NCBI GenBank assembly: GCA_036365515.1
Contig: CM070874.1
Location: forward strand, 218,286,942 to 218,350,941
DNA length: 64,000 bases
DNA from: Torymus aiolomorphi
Lineage: Eukaryota; Arthropoda; Insecta; Hymenoptera; Torymidae
Direction: 5' to 3'
The position numbers were made by a program, and so were the translations under genes. Shown piece by piece: positions 1 to 12,663 of the stretch (position 1 is its first letter; each line of letters begins with the position of its first letter). The notes below the pieces were generated by a model, which was not told where the DNA came from, made no database searches, and saw only the letters and a program-made list of their open reading frames with translations.

Positions 1-2
1 CC

Positions 3-1945
3 TGTCCAACCTTTCTTGATAGAGTAGTCCAAAATTTATTCCCACAACACCAGGAACGGCAACATGGCACTGGTCTAACGGAAAGAATCGGTACAGCCGA
101 GCCAACAGCAGTCACCGAATCAGAAGTGAAGATAGCGGCCAAAATGATTGCCATAAGAAAGGCCCCAGGACTGGACGGCGTTCCTGGTTTAGCTATAAAG
201 ACTGCAGCTCTGGAAGTTCCTTGCATATTCCTTGCATATGGAAGGACACTTTCAATGCATGCCTAAGTGAAGGAATATTCCCGACACAGTGGAAGATACA
301 GAGGTTGGTACTCCTTCCTAAGGGAAATAAACCTCCGGATGAACCATTCGCGTATCGACCACTCTGCATGTTGGATATAGTCGGAAAATTGTTTGAACGT
401 ATCATATCCGTCAGACTGGAGGCAGCTATACAAAAGATCGGCGGCTTGTCTGATAACCAATTCGGCTTTAGGAAGGGTCGATCAACGATCGATGCTATCG
501 GTAGGGTGGTGTCAGTAGCTGAGAATGCCGTTAGTGGTAGCCGGTGCACAAAACGCATGTGTGCTATAATTGGTTTAGATGTACGGAACGTATTTCACAT
601 GGCCAGGTGGGATAAAATCAGGCTCGCATTGGAAGACCTAAGTGTGCCACTGTACCTTCGAAGAGTAATCTCGAGTTACCTAACTTACCGCACGCTTCTC
701 TATGATACCGACGATAGTATGCATTCTTATGAGATCACAGGAGGCGTGCCACAGGGCTCTGTACTAGGATCCCCAAACTGGAACATCATGTACGACGGAT
801 TGCTTAGGCAACTGCTCCCACATGGGGTGTCGATAGTAGCTTATGCAGATGATATTGATCTCATTATCTTTGGAAAAGCCATCGAAGATGTGCAATACCT
901 CGGAGGTACGGCAATCGAGGTAGTAGGAGATTGGCTGAGCGACCATGGACTCAGTCTTGCTGCCGAAAAGACCGAGGCAGTGCTCATTGCCAGAACAAAA
1001 AAAGAGAGTCTACGCCACTATCACGGTCAACGACAAGAAGATCAAGACAAGGGACACCATGAAGTACCTAGGAGTTACAATAGATGCGCGGAGGTCGTTC
1101 AAAGACCACCTTAGGAACGCAGGATTAAAGGCATCAAAAGTGGCTCGAGCACTCGCAGGCATCATGCCAAACATAGGAGGGCCGAAGCAGCCACGACGGT
1201 TGCTTCTTTCATCGGTGGTTTATTCCGTGATTCTATACGGAGTCCCCATCTGGGCTAATGCTATACGTAGTAACCCAAGCTATGGTGGAGCTTGCCGAAG
1301 GGCCTGCAGGACAATCGCGCTGAGAGTGGCCTGCGTCTACCGTACCGTGTCAGACATCGCTCTCTCGGTAGTCACCGGACTGCCACCCTTGGACCTAATG
1401 GCATGTGAGAGAGCTGAGGTCTATCGTGAAAGAGTGATAAGAGAGGAGGGCGAACTTGATCAGGGACCACGTCAAAACCGATGGTCCAGGAAGACTGTGG
1501 AAGAGTGGCAGCGCCGATGGGATATAGCACATAAAGGTCGGTGGACCCATCGCATTATTCCATGTGTCGTGGAGTGGACGGAGAGGAGACACGGACTCGT
1601 GACCTTTCATCTCACCCAGGTACTAACTGGGCATGGCTGCTTTCGCAGCCACCTGAAGAGAATTGGAGTGTACGAAAGCGCGGAGTGCCCAACATGTCCT
1701 GAAAGTGATGAGGACGTTGGACACGCTTTGTTCGTATGCCCCAGGTTTCGGGAAGAGAGAGAAAGGTTTCAGGCCTTATGGGAAGGCCCCTAACTCCCGA
1801 GGGCATCGGGAGATGCTTACTCTCTTCACAGAGAGGATGGGATGCTGTGATTGGTCTTGTCACCGAGGTGGTGGACAGATTGAACTCCATAAGGCGAGAA
1901 GAAGAAAGAAGAGAAAACCGTCTCACAGAGGACCAGGCGGGGTAG
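3..1945 (+). pseudogene. R1-clade non-LTR retrotransposon ORF2 (reverse transcriptase), broken
   Basis: Encodes the reverse transcriptase and C-terminal part of an R1-type ORF2, which would copy element RNA into a nicked chromosomal target. The RT shows the KAPGLDG block (about 150-180), FRKGRST (about 470), GVPQGSVLG (about 745) and the catalytic AYADD block (about 838-852). The C-terminal finger C-x2-C-x8-H-x4-C lies at about 1687-1740, as expected for the R1 clade. No EN domain is present because the 5' part is outside the window. The reading frame moves three times: at an 11-bp tandem duplication (218-239), in a run of seven A (997-1003), and near 1770-1780, after which the frame runs to a stop at 1943-1945. 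It is therefore a dead copy. RT clade assignment is by motif memory. Confidence 0.9.
218..239. repeat. 11-bp tandem duplication causing a frameshift
   Basis: The 11-mer TCCTTGCATAT occurs twice back to back (218-228 and 229-239). The RT frame upstream (phase of position 3) and downstream (phase of position 2) differ by exactly the shift that one extra 11-mer produces. It looks like replication slippage in a dead element. Confidence 0.85.
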
Positions 1946-2979
<1,034 letters not shown>

Positions 2980-3137
2980 AACAGCGAGATACAGAATGAA
3001 CAAAATGTGTATATAGATATAGAAACCCATGTAATTCTTGTTCTTTTTATCTGTTCCTTTTCAAGTGTCCGAGCCCTTATAGACATATGGGCGGTACACG
3101 AAAAAAAGAATAGATAAAAAGAACAAGAAATACATAT

Positions 3138-3605
3138 ATTCCAGACACCTTTGAAGAGGTTACTAATAATTTAAGAAAGTATGGCATAAAAACGGTACAA
3201 CAAATCAACAATAATCTTAGCAAAATAATAGTAAGAGGGAAAGATAAGATAGATAAAAATGAAAATACTAACATTGTTTACAAGATTTCCTGTAAAGATT
3301 GTAATGCGTGTTATATAGGAGAAAGTAAACGTATGCTTGGCACAAGAATTAAGGAACATATTGCAAATACTAAGAAAGATGATGTCAAAAAATTCGTAAT
3401 TAACAATCATATTTAAAAATGTAAACACGAATTTGATTTTGATAACACAGAAATATTAGATACTGAAAGCTGTTCGAAAAAAAGAATAATCTCAGAAATG
3501 GTAAACATAAAATTACAAGATAACCCAATAAATATAAAAGAAGATACACAAAATTTAAGCAGTCACTATTCACAACTTTTATACAAAATAAGGGAAATCA
3601 GATAG
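3138..3605 (+). pseudogene. GIY-YIG endonuclease domain of Penelope-like element, one stop
   Basis: The frame reads a typical C-terminal domain of Penelope-like polyproteins: VYKISCKDC, then CYIGES, then a KEHI helix, corresponding to the GIY-YIG fold that nicks target DNA. A cysteine pair (CKDC) precedes the YIG motif, as is usual in this family. A TAA stop interrupts at 3414-3416, about 60% through; the frame continues to TAG at 3603-3605. The 5' RT portion is missing. It is not functional as read. Confidence 0.8.
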
Positions 3606-4421
3606 AAAATGAATATACTTTTATATTGTTACTTTTGATTTGTTAGATATATTATAAGCATGATTGTAGTATTCTCACTCGGGGCACTGCGTATCTGCGT
3701 GCGCATGATTTTGGGTAGTAGTGCGAGTGCAAATGTTTAGTGTCCTGCAGTGGACCGTGAGATTTGAAATGAGTTTCTGTATGTGTAAAAAAGGAAAAAA
3801 TTTTTAAGGTTTGACTTGATGTATTTTATTATTTTATAATAGTATTGACCTTTGTTTTAATAAAATAGGACTTTTAACAGGAAATTCTTCTATTATTCAT
3901 TTAATTAATAGTCAAATAAGTTTATAGATTATGACTGCAAAGCACTGGGTAAATTGCTTTGCTATTACTTAGTTCAGTATATCAGCTGCCATAATTTTAA
4001 ATAGTATATCAGACAGCTACTTGTTTACGTTCCTTTTATTTACTTTGACTGTCTTTGCTTCTCTTCTGTGTTAATTTATTAAATTGTTGTATGATATTTA
4101 TTAATTTATTACTGTGTCGTTCTAATTTATTCGATTTACGAAGGTGGAAATGATTTCGTTAACATTTAGATTATTTTTACCTAAGAAATCAAGTAACAAT
4201 TATATTTATTCGAGGCTGATCTCTGTGCAAAGGTTTTATATATTTCACATTATTGGCTCTATTTTTGCAGAACAAAGAATGTATGTAGTATTTTGTATAT
4301 GACGGTGTTAATTATTTAACAGAAATCTTTAGGTATGCTCGACGTGCAGTTTGGATATTGTATGTTATATATTTTTTTTTGTTTATTTGTGACCTTGTAT
4401 CTATTTTGTATTAATAAATTT

Positions 4422-4465
4422 CAGTGCTTGATAAGGGTAGCGAATCAGCTACCGAAACGTTGCAC
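4422..4465 (+). ncRNA. Hammerhead-ribozyme-like motif of Penelope element
   Basis: A six-pair helix GGTAGC/GCTACC closes a short loop, is followed by GAAAC (4454-4458) and is enclosed by a GTGC/GCAC pairing. That is the hammerhead layout known in Penelope-like terminal repeats. The conserved core expected as CTGANGA reads TTGATAA, so C3 and G8 are changed and cleavage is unlikely. Confidence 0.4.
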
Positions 4466-4599
4466 AAATAAAAACTACATCATTTTGAACTCATTAACAT
4501 CAATATTACCTTATCTAAAAAAAAAGAAATACATGGGTTTCTATATCAAGGAGCGCGGGAGCGCTCCGAATGCAAGTATAGAAGAAGCCTGAGGGTCGA

Positions 4600-5440
4600 C
4601 CGCGCTACATATACATTGAAATTGATACCCGAGAAATTGAAATATTTACTGCAACTTTCAATCGCTTTTATATTCACCCAAATTAAAATAACAACATGCT
4701 ATTTTGTTATACTATGTTGTACAAAATGTTTCATGTAAAAAGATGTTCTCATATTAGAGATATTAAATAGTCAAAAGTTTTATGTCTGGTTTCCGATTCT
4801 AAAATTTGTCCATGTTTCTCCATAAGATTCATATACTATACATTTTTCTTCCGACCGTACATACTATAGCATTTTTGTCCGACCACATGTACTAATATAA
4901 TGAATGAATGGCGATTGGCGATGATAGAACAGATAGAGAGAGAGAGAGAGAGACAGAAAGAGAGAGAGCGCCAGAGTATATGTATAGGTTAGAAATAATA
5001 GTATATAGTAGGTTGTCTTCATATTTGACAAGACGAATAGAGGACTTGGATGTCAATGAAGAAATGATAGCTTCATTGCTTTTATTGAATAACACATAAC
5101 ACAAATATTTATATTGACAACAAATAGATCATGATTAAATAGTTTGTAGCATAGAAGAGTTTGCAAATGCTGTACTTATGCTGTAGAAATATTTTTTGTT
5201 TTTGTAGCCCTTGTTGTAAATACATGTTTATATACTAAATACAAGATTTGTGTATATCGACAACAAAAACAATCAGATGAGCATTATTTATTTACAAAAT
5301 TTAAAGTCTGTTAGAATTGAACATTGACACTTTGTGCTGATTTTTTTATATTTTTTTTCAGATGTATGATTCAACTATTTATATATAGTCAGTATATATA
5401 ACAACAACAAAATTGTGACTACAATAACCTGAAAATATCG
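4600..5440. other. AT-rich noncoding stretch
   Basis: No gene seen. A short (GA)n run lies at about 4936-4970. The small open frames on both strands through that run are of low complexity. Confidence 0.6.
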
Positions 5441-5453
5441 TATGGTATTTTTA

Positions 5454-5893
5454 GGAGGTGAAATAGAAACATGATCTATTACAGAAATCTTTGGAGAATT
5501 TAGAACTGGAAAATCAGAGCCTTGTCACACTTTAGCTATTAACTGCCAACTACTTGTTGATATGGAAGATGCAGAGGCTAAGTGCATATACATATGATAT
5601 TGAAGGTACTTTAAGACCTGAAAGATTAAATGCTGTAGCTGAAAGGTGTAACATCAGTGGGGATAGTGTACTTGACAATGTTGCAACTGCCCGTGCATAC
5701 AACTCTAACCACCAAACTCAGCTTTGATAAAAACCAGTGCTATATGATATCAGAATCTAGATATGGGCTACTGATAGTAGACAGTGCTACAGCATTATAC
5801 AGGACAGATTTTGCTGGAAGAGGAGAATTGGGAGCTCGCCAAATCCGTTTAGCCAGGTTTCTTCGATTATTTCTTAGAATAGCTGGTGAATTT
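5454..5893 (+). pseudogene. RAD51: RAD51 recombinase pseudogene fragment
   Basis: The text reads the RecA-fold core of RAD51, the strand-exchange protein of homologous recombination. A Walker A block GEFRTGKS is at 5493-5516; a CQLLVDM segment and a block matching the family's GTFRPERL follow. HQTQL comes next, then Walker B LLIVD at 5768-5782, [15 protein letters not shown] and ARQ. A stop (TGA) falls before SITEIF. Frame changes occur near 5590-5600, 5690 and 5720. No introns are seen between the blocks. Similarity begins right after TTTTTAG and ends at LRIAGE, so this could be one exon copied at the DNA level or a truncated processed copy. It covers roughly 145 of about 340 residues. Confidence 0.85.
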
Positions 5894-5899
5894 TTTTGA

Positions 5900-7640
5900 A
5901 GACCTATGGAATAAACTCAGCCTGTGCTTTTATCGAGTGATTGGAATCTCACTGATAAAAAATAACGTAGTGATCTACCCGATACAAATATTATTGTATT
6001 CTTAAAAAGTGATCAGTGTTCATAAATATAATATAATTATAGTGAATTCAGTGCAAAACACTAATTAAAAGATTATGCAAAATGAAGATTAAAATACAGA
6101 AAAAAACAAAAATGATGTGTTATTGTTGTGACAATTTCAACACATAAAAGTGCTCAGTTAATCTAATTTTATAATTTTCTCACGGTGGGAGACGTCAAAA
6201 TGTTTCAGAGGAGTTCTCTGTAAATATTTTTCTACACAAGATTCAGATAATTATTTCAAAAAGTACAAGAATGTTAAGAAAGGTTTTGTTCTCAGTAATT
6301 CTTAGTTCATAAACTGATTGTTTTTAATTTTACAAGATGTGTGGCAATCATGGGTTATTAATTTAAGTAGTTTCAATCAATACTTATTTCAAGATGTTTT
6401 ATATTTTCTACTATTTTTAAAACAGCCAACAAGACGTTCTGTACAAGAATAATATACTAACAAACTTTATATTGAAAGAACTACAGAGTCTTTGAAAAAT
6501 TTTTTCTCTAAAAAGAAAGCATTAACATTTTTTTACAAAAATATTTTTTTATTTATATATTCATCTAAATTAAAATAGAAATAACTTTAGAATTTGCAAT
6601 AGAATGCTAGAGGCAAATTTTAGCACAAATTTAATAATGTAATAATAATAATTTGTCAAAAAAAACAAGAGAAAATGGATGCATAAGAGTGTTTTGTGAA
6701 AAAACTTAGTATCAGGTGCTGTTACGTAAGGGTAGTTAACTTGGCAAACTTTGAGCCTCGCATTTTGTAAAGGCTAGAGGATTAGGTGATTTCAGAGAAA
6801 TAGATGCGAAAGAGTAGTTTTTAGAAAACTTTGTACCGCCTGCTGCTATGGAAATGGCAGTTGACATGAGAACTCAATATCTCAGCCAACTTTGAGCTTC
6901 GAGTTTTATAAAAGCAAGCGAATCAGGTGATACAGAGATTTGAATTGTAATTCTGACAACTTGTACTTTTTTCTTTTATTTCTTGCGATACCTACAAAGA
7001 AAAACTATATTATCGTTAGCTTTTTTAACAACTTTAAATTCTCTGTTGAAATACTAATAAAAGTTTAATGTTTTTGTCGAAACAATCTTGCTCTCAACAA
7101 CTGTCTAACTCTCTACAAAGAACTTGACTGAAAAGTTAAATGTTTTTTTCAAACAATTATAATAAACACTTTTAAAAACTATTTTTTAAAGTATTTTCTA
7201 TAATTCCTATAAATCCATTTTCTATTTCTCACAAAACTGATTTTTACTATTAGCAGTAATTATTCTCATTTTTAAATTATCTCTTTATCTCTTTACAATA
7301 TTTGTTTGTATGTATTTGCTATGAAAATGTTTTCTTTTTTTACAAAAATCATTTTTCTTATCTGTAGTATTACTCATTAAATTAAAGTCGAGTACTTTCA
7401 ATAACAGAATCATTTCTGTAAATTATTCATTATTATATTTTCTCTATAAAATATGTCCAAAAATGGTCCATCAGTACATCTTTTAAAAAATCCATTAATA
7501 AATTATTTTACAAAACGTCTACAATCCTTAATTTACAAACTTTTGGAAGCAACGAGAAATTCTTTTCCAAAACCTTTACAATCACTTTACAAAAACTTTT
7601 ACAAACTATAAGAATTTTTTCGGAAAGCATAAGAATTATT
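5900..7640. other. AT-rich noncoding stretch
   Basis: About 1.7 kb of very AT-rich sequence with no frame of note. Two weakly similar segments containing CTTTGTACCG-like and AACTTTGAGC text lie near 6700-6950, hinting at an old internal duplication. Confidence 0.5.
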
Positions 7641-8710
7641 TTCCAAAACCTATACAATATCCTAAAGAATTATTTACGTTATATTTTATGAAAAGTAATT
7701 CTACGAATAAATAATAAATTGTTGCATTCTAAAGTCGAAATAAATTTCTATCACGCGGATACTGAAAGTCAAACCCAAACTAGGAGGGCTGCGCCCCCAG
7801 CGTGCCTTCGGCACGCCATCCCCCCCGCTCCCACACACCTGCTCCTCGCTTCGCTCGTCGCCCGCCTCCTCCCTACGTAAAAACTTCGTTTTTACATAAT
7901 AGGCACGACCGCAAAGCTCATAAAACTTTATAATTTTATTATTGCATTAATTGTAATACCTATTTTCATCGTTATTATCATTAGAATATACATAAATACA
8001 TCTCTGCAGTAAAATTTAAATGGAAATTATGCATTTATTATTAGACCATGCATATTGATATATGTATTAGATAACTTTTCAAATAGTCTATGATTCATAT
8101 ATAAATTAATTAAGTATTATTAATTGATATGATTAAAGTGCACATAGGAATATTAAATATTTAAGTATAACTATGATTGCAATTACATTTGAAATTAAAA
8201 ACATTGTTTTCATAATTTCTATTTGAATTATAATAATAGCTTTTAGTTTTATTTATGCAAATGTTGAATAGAAAAAAAATTTTATTGCAACGTTATCCAC
8301 AACTTTTGTACTTGAAATTTTTGTGTGAAGTAAAATGCTTTTGAATAATATAAGGAAAAATACCGTTTCATTACTCCGATTAATACAAAAATATAAAGTT
8401 GAATTTTACACAGTTTTAACGAAAACTGTAGGCTAATCGCTCACTGGTATTCGTATAACTTATACATATACCGTATACAATTACGAAAAAATACTCGAGG
8501 CACATGGACACATACACTAATGCCACGAATAGGAGAAAAACAAAAAGAGAAAAATCAAAACGGGTGCATTCGGCAATGGTGTAATCTGTCTTGGTACTGC
8601 GTGCGTGCTGAGTACATCAGCCGAGTAACCGTTACTATCTCGTCTGTGTATAGTGCGTTCGCACCAGCGGAAAGACAGCGACCCACGTGACCGTGAGTGC
8701 TCCCTGTAGG

Positions 8711-8733
8711 TATATATATATATATATATATAT
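8711..8733. repeat. (TA)n short microsatellite
   Basis: A run of alternating TA inside insertion X. Confidence 0.9.
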
Positions 8734-9039
8734 GGATCGCGCGCGCTTTCTGCTACTAGCCCTAGTGAGTCTGTGTTGACTGCGGCCCTACGGCGGCGTG
8801 CCTGCGCGTATGTCCATGGTGTGTGATGTCAACAATCGCCGGCTCCCGGCGTTCCCTGCAGTGATGACGGCTGTTCCAATACGCCGCCCTGGAGGATGTC
8901 GTCCCTTTCATCGTGTTACTGATTAATGATAATATTCGTCAGAGACATAGGAAGGCAGCTTGTCGACGGCGAGAGCAAATTTCGTAAGCCCTTTCTCGTT
9001 CCTAACCTCTCTGATAGGTAAGCTGATGGTACTTTCTCT

Positions 9040-9475
9040 TGTTGCAGGTATCTCGCGACGAGAGTAGTGTAAAAGATGGGCACTGCTGCAGAATCTTTCT
9101 TGAGTGTGGTGATGTTGCTTGGCTCATTTATTTATTAGTCATATATGTGGTTTTCAGATACTCAACTTCCCATGTGTGTGTTTGACTCTTATACTAGTGG
9201 CTCTGTGTATAGTTAATCTACTAGTGCTGCCTTCAGTGACTCTCGGACTGGAAGTGTTTTCAGCAGTGAAACAATGAATGAGATTCCACCAGTCTTTCCT
9301 CTCTAATTGTTACAGGTAGCTGATACAGCGAGAATAGTGGACAACAACCAGACTTTTCTTTTACATGGTAATGTTTTTTTCTGTCAACTATTCATTAGTC
9401 ATATGTGGTTTCTAGGTGCTCAACTCTCCTTCTTGTCTCCCAGATCAGTGGCTAATCTGTTCAGGTGTTTTATTC
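9040..9475. repeat. Diverged tandem duplication, about 260-bp unit
   Basis: The text from TTGCAGGTATCTC (about 9045) to the CTCAACTTCCC block is echoed from TTACAGGTAGCTG (about 9311) to CTCAACTCTCC. Shared blocks include GAGAATAGTG-like and TTAGTCATATGTGG text. It is noncoding; the 82-codon frame across it has no recognisable feature. Confidence 0.55.
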
Positions 9476-10329
9476 ATCCCTACTGTGAGGCAGTCCTTGA
9501 GATTGAGACCCACATGATAGTCTCTATCAGTATTTTGCTCCGAGATGGGTATTAGATAATTCTGAATAGACTGTCATGCATGAAGTAGTGCCTGCCCTGA
9601 GCCATCCAGCCTCAATTTGCAGCTTCTCCAGCTCTATATCAGTGATCTTCAAGTGTTAGTGCTTTAGAATGTGAGGGGATAGATAATTAGAAACTGGGGG
9701 ATATCATAAAAGTTCTGTGTGTGGTTAGATGCGATACGGGTAGGCAGTTGTCGCTAGTCATATTAGCTCATATAGTGAATTTCTGAGTTTAGTCAGGGTA
9801 TACGAACTCACTTCAGGATATCTGTTGTTATAATACATCCTTATGTATTTCGCAGACTTTTACTAAGTGAGACTTGCCAATTTAATAGTTGTCCAGGACA
9901 CTGTAAGACTGACAAAGTGAGCATTGCATTCTTTATACATTGAACTTTACTATATTACAAAATCTATAACACATACATTACATTAGTTTTTTTTGCGTAA
10001 TATGATATTACTTTAACATGTACTTTTATAATATTAGACAATTTTGACTCTCTTAGTTCAATCGCTTAGGTTTTGTGAACATAATTAACAGGTTAAGCTG
10101 TGTAATTTTATATGTAATTTCTAATTGTTATCAAAACAGTAAGAAAACATAATTATAGATTTTTAACAACCGAATTATTAAACATTTTTCCAATTTCGAT
10201 TTTACCACATACTAAGTTCTCTAGATCATTGACAAGAAATTGTAAGTTTTTACAGCTTTTATGTAACAGTTTTAGTTAGTTATTGTTTTAGTTTTTTTCA
10301 TTGGTATTTAAACGATATCTATATCATTT

Positions 10330-10915
10330 ATATTTAAGAATTCTATTGGAAATCAATTCTTTGTACTATAAGCAAAAATCGCCTATTTTATGTATATTTT
10401 GGCGTTTAAAATCGTTTTTATAAGTCTAAGTCGTCGGGAGTTGATTTACGTGAAAATATTAAATAGAAAAAAGTTTTGTTTAACTATACCTATAGCTTAT
10501 GTATTGAATATTTTTCTGTAAAATCAAATTCTGTCATGTTATAGCCGAAAGTCGTCCATTTTACGTATATTTTAGCGTTAAAATCGTTTTTATTAGTCTA
10601 AATCGTCACGAGTTGATTTTACACAAAAATATTAAATAGAAAAAAGTTTTGTTTAAATATTATCTACAACTTTTGTATTTAACATTTTTGTGTAAAATCA
10701 AATCCTGTCAAGTTATTGCCGAAAATCGTCAATTTTATGTACATTTTGGCGTTTAAAATCGTTTTTATAAGTCTAACTTATCAGGAGTTCATTTTACACA
10801 AAAATGATAAATAGAAAAAAGTTTTATTTAAATATTATCTAAAACTCTTGTGTTTCACATTTTTGTGTAAAATCAAATCCTGTCAAGTTATAGCATAAAA
10901 TCGTCAATTTTTGAC
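10330..10915. repeat. About 174-bp tandem repeat, three-plus units
   Basis: The block TTTTGGCGTTTAAAATCG recurs at spacings of 173 and 174 bases (anchors 10,401, 10,574, 10,748), with a partial fourth unit near 10,893. Each unit holds an inverted pair, TTTTACACAAAAAT and ATTTTTGTGTAAAAT. It resembles a short satellite block. Confidence 0.8.
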
Positions 10916-11403
10916 CTTTTTTGCCGTTTTTCGCAGTTATCTTGGCAAATATTGCTCGTAGAAGAAAGTGTCCGACATAAAGAAGATGTATTTTAATTAG
11001 TTTTAGCAGATAGGCTTGTAGACATTAGCTTAAAATTAATCTTTTTAGACATTAAGTTTAAAAATCGATATTTTGATATGTTTCTTTGTGCTCGCATTTT
11101 GAAAGTTTTTCATCGATCTTTCTGAATTGAGAACCAGCACTTAGGTATAATTAGAGGAGTATTTTCCCGCAATCCCGATGGAATCGGTTGAAAATTCATT
11201 GAGATAATCGATAAACTTGATTACATACGGACGTACAGAAATACATACATCACAGAAAACATTTAAAACGCACTCATTTTGGCTGGAAACGACTTTTCAC
11301 ATATTAAATTCTTAGTTTTTAAAGTGGCACAATTTTCGCTGCGGTGAAATTATAAGGCTCTCCCGTGTAGCGGTCGTGCCTAAAAAGTTGTGAAATCAAT
11401 TAA

Positions 11404-12081
11404 GGGGGCTAGACACCTTTTTTCTCTGAAATAAGAAGTCACATTTTAATACATAAATGTAAACTAATTATTTCATACTTTTTACATATAAAAGTGGGTA
11501 TATTAACCTTACCTTAAAACTTTCTCCGATGGGCCTTTTATATGGTCCAGAACCATAGTCATCGATGAAACAAGTTTTTTCACTAACCGTAAGTTTTGAA
11601 ATTTTCCTGTGGATGGATTGGCTCCAGATTTGAACTAAATTACTCCTGAATAGTATAATTCTCATATGAGTGTAGGAATTTTTGGTCTACTGAGGAAAAA
11701 AAAATTGTGCTGTTTTTCAAGAGTTTTTTTTTTAATTTTTTTAAATTTTTTATATTTTTTCATAATTTTTCTGATGTAAAAATTTTTTCCAACATTTAAT
11801 CCTAAATCCCTACACTCATATGAGAATTATACTATTCAGGAGTAATTTAGTTCAAATCTGGAGTCAATCCATCCACAGGAAAATTTCAAAGCTTACGGTT
11901 AGTGAAAAAACTTGTTTCATCGATGACTATGGTTCTGGACCATATAAAAGGCCCATCGGAGAAAGTTTTAAGGTAAGGTAAATATACCCGCTTTTATATG
12001 TAAAAAGTATGAAATAATTAGTTTACATTTATGTATCAAAATGTGACTTCTTATTTCAAAGAAAAAAAGTGTTTAGCGCCA
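11404..12081. mobile_element. TTAA-flanked palindromic element, copy 1
   Basis: Near-perfect inverted repeat of about 678 bp with ends GGGGGCTAGACACC and its complement; the right end has a few changes. It is flanked by TTAA at 11,400-11,403 and 12,082-12,085. The unoccupied site survives in the IR-1 right arm at 23,229-23,232. No coding capacity. TTAA targeting is known for piggyBac-type transposases, so this is probably a non-autonomous relative. Confidence 0.85.
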
Positions 12082-12663
12082 TTAAAGTGTAGTTTTATAC
12101 TTAATAAACATTATTTATAATGTACTTTTACTCTTAAAAAGATGTGAAATCTCTCTAAAAAATTTTTTTCCAAAAGAGAAAAAGTAAAAGTAACTTATAG
12201 GCAAGAGTAAGTTTGGTTACTATTCCACATAGATTTATAGTTAACAAACATTATTTGCTAAACTCTCCCACCCTCTCTTTCTCCCCCCTCTCTCACTACC
12301 ACTGTACCAAAAACTTTAATGAGAGCTTAAATATTTTTTCAAAACAATCAACCCGTCCTTTAAAAAACTAATTTTTTAAATATATTCTAATAACAGAATT
12401 TGTCTATAGTCCTTTTATTTATTCTAATCTCATCTATTCAATAAGCACTCTCTACAAATGGTAATAATTTTTTTCATAACTGTACAAATAATAATATTGT
12501 CAATAAAACTTTGTACGAAAGTATAAAATAAGGCAAGTATAGAAGTTTTTTTTGTATAATCTATAAAATAATATTTATGATTTTTTAAAAGAAATCAAAT
12601 AAATACTAGTAAAAAAGTCTTTTACTTCTTTGAGTCAATGTATGCTCAACAAATTATATGTAA

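Larger units (their letters stand above)
3136..4523 (+). mobile_element. Penelope-like element, copy 1, 5' truncated
   Basis: The segment is flanked by an 11-bp direct repeat, AAGAAATACAT, at 3125-3135 and 4524-4534, taken as a target-site duplication. It carries the GIY-YIG endonuclease part of a Penelope-like element and, near its 3' end, a hammerhead-like motif. The reverse transcriptase is absent, consistent with 5' truncation. After about 3605 the element is AT-rich and noncoding. Confidence 0.7.
3016..4547. repeat. 37-bp-arm inverted repeat, right arm split by an insertion
   Basis: The left arm is 3016-3052. The right arm is 3112-3135 continued at 4535-4547. When the intervening element and one copy of its target duplication are ignored, the two arms match at 36 of 37 positions. 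A related sequence follows IR-1 at 23,394-23,540, so this is a dispersed repeat. Confidence 0.75.
7780..11384. mobile_element. Insertion X in IR-1 left arm, noncoding
   Basis: The uninterrupted right arm of IR-1 reads straight through this point, so about 3.6 kb has been added. The insert starts TAGGAGGG and ends GCCTA. The 13-mer TAGGCACGACCGC at 7900-7912 reappears inverted at 11,370-11,382, suggesting terminal inverted repeats; the 120 bp before 7900 are GC-rich with small hairpins. No transposase frame is seen, so it would be non-autonomous. The family is not recognised. Confidence 0.6.
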
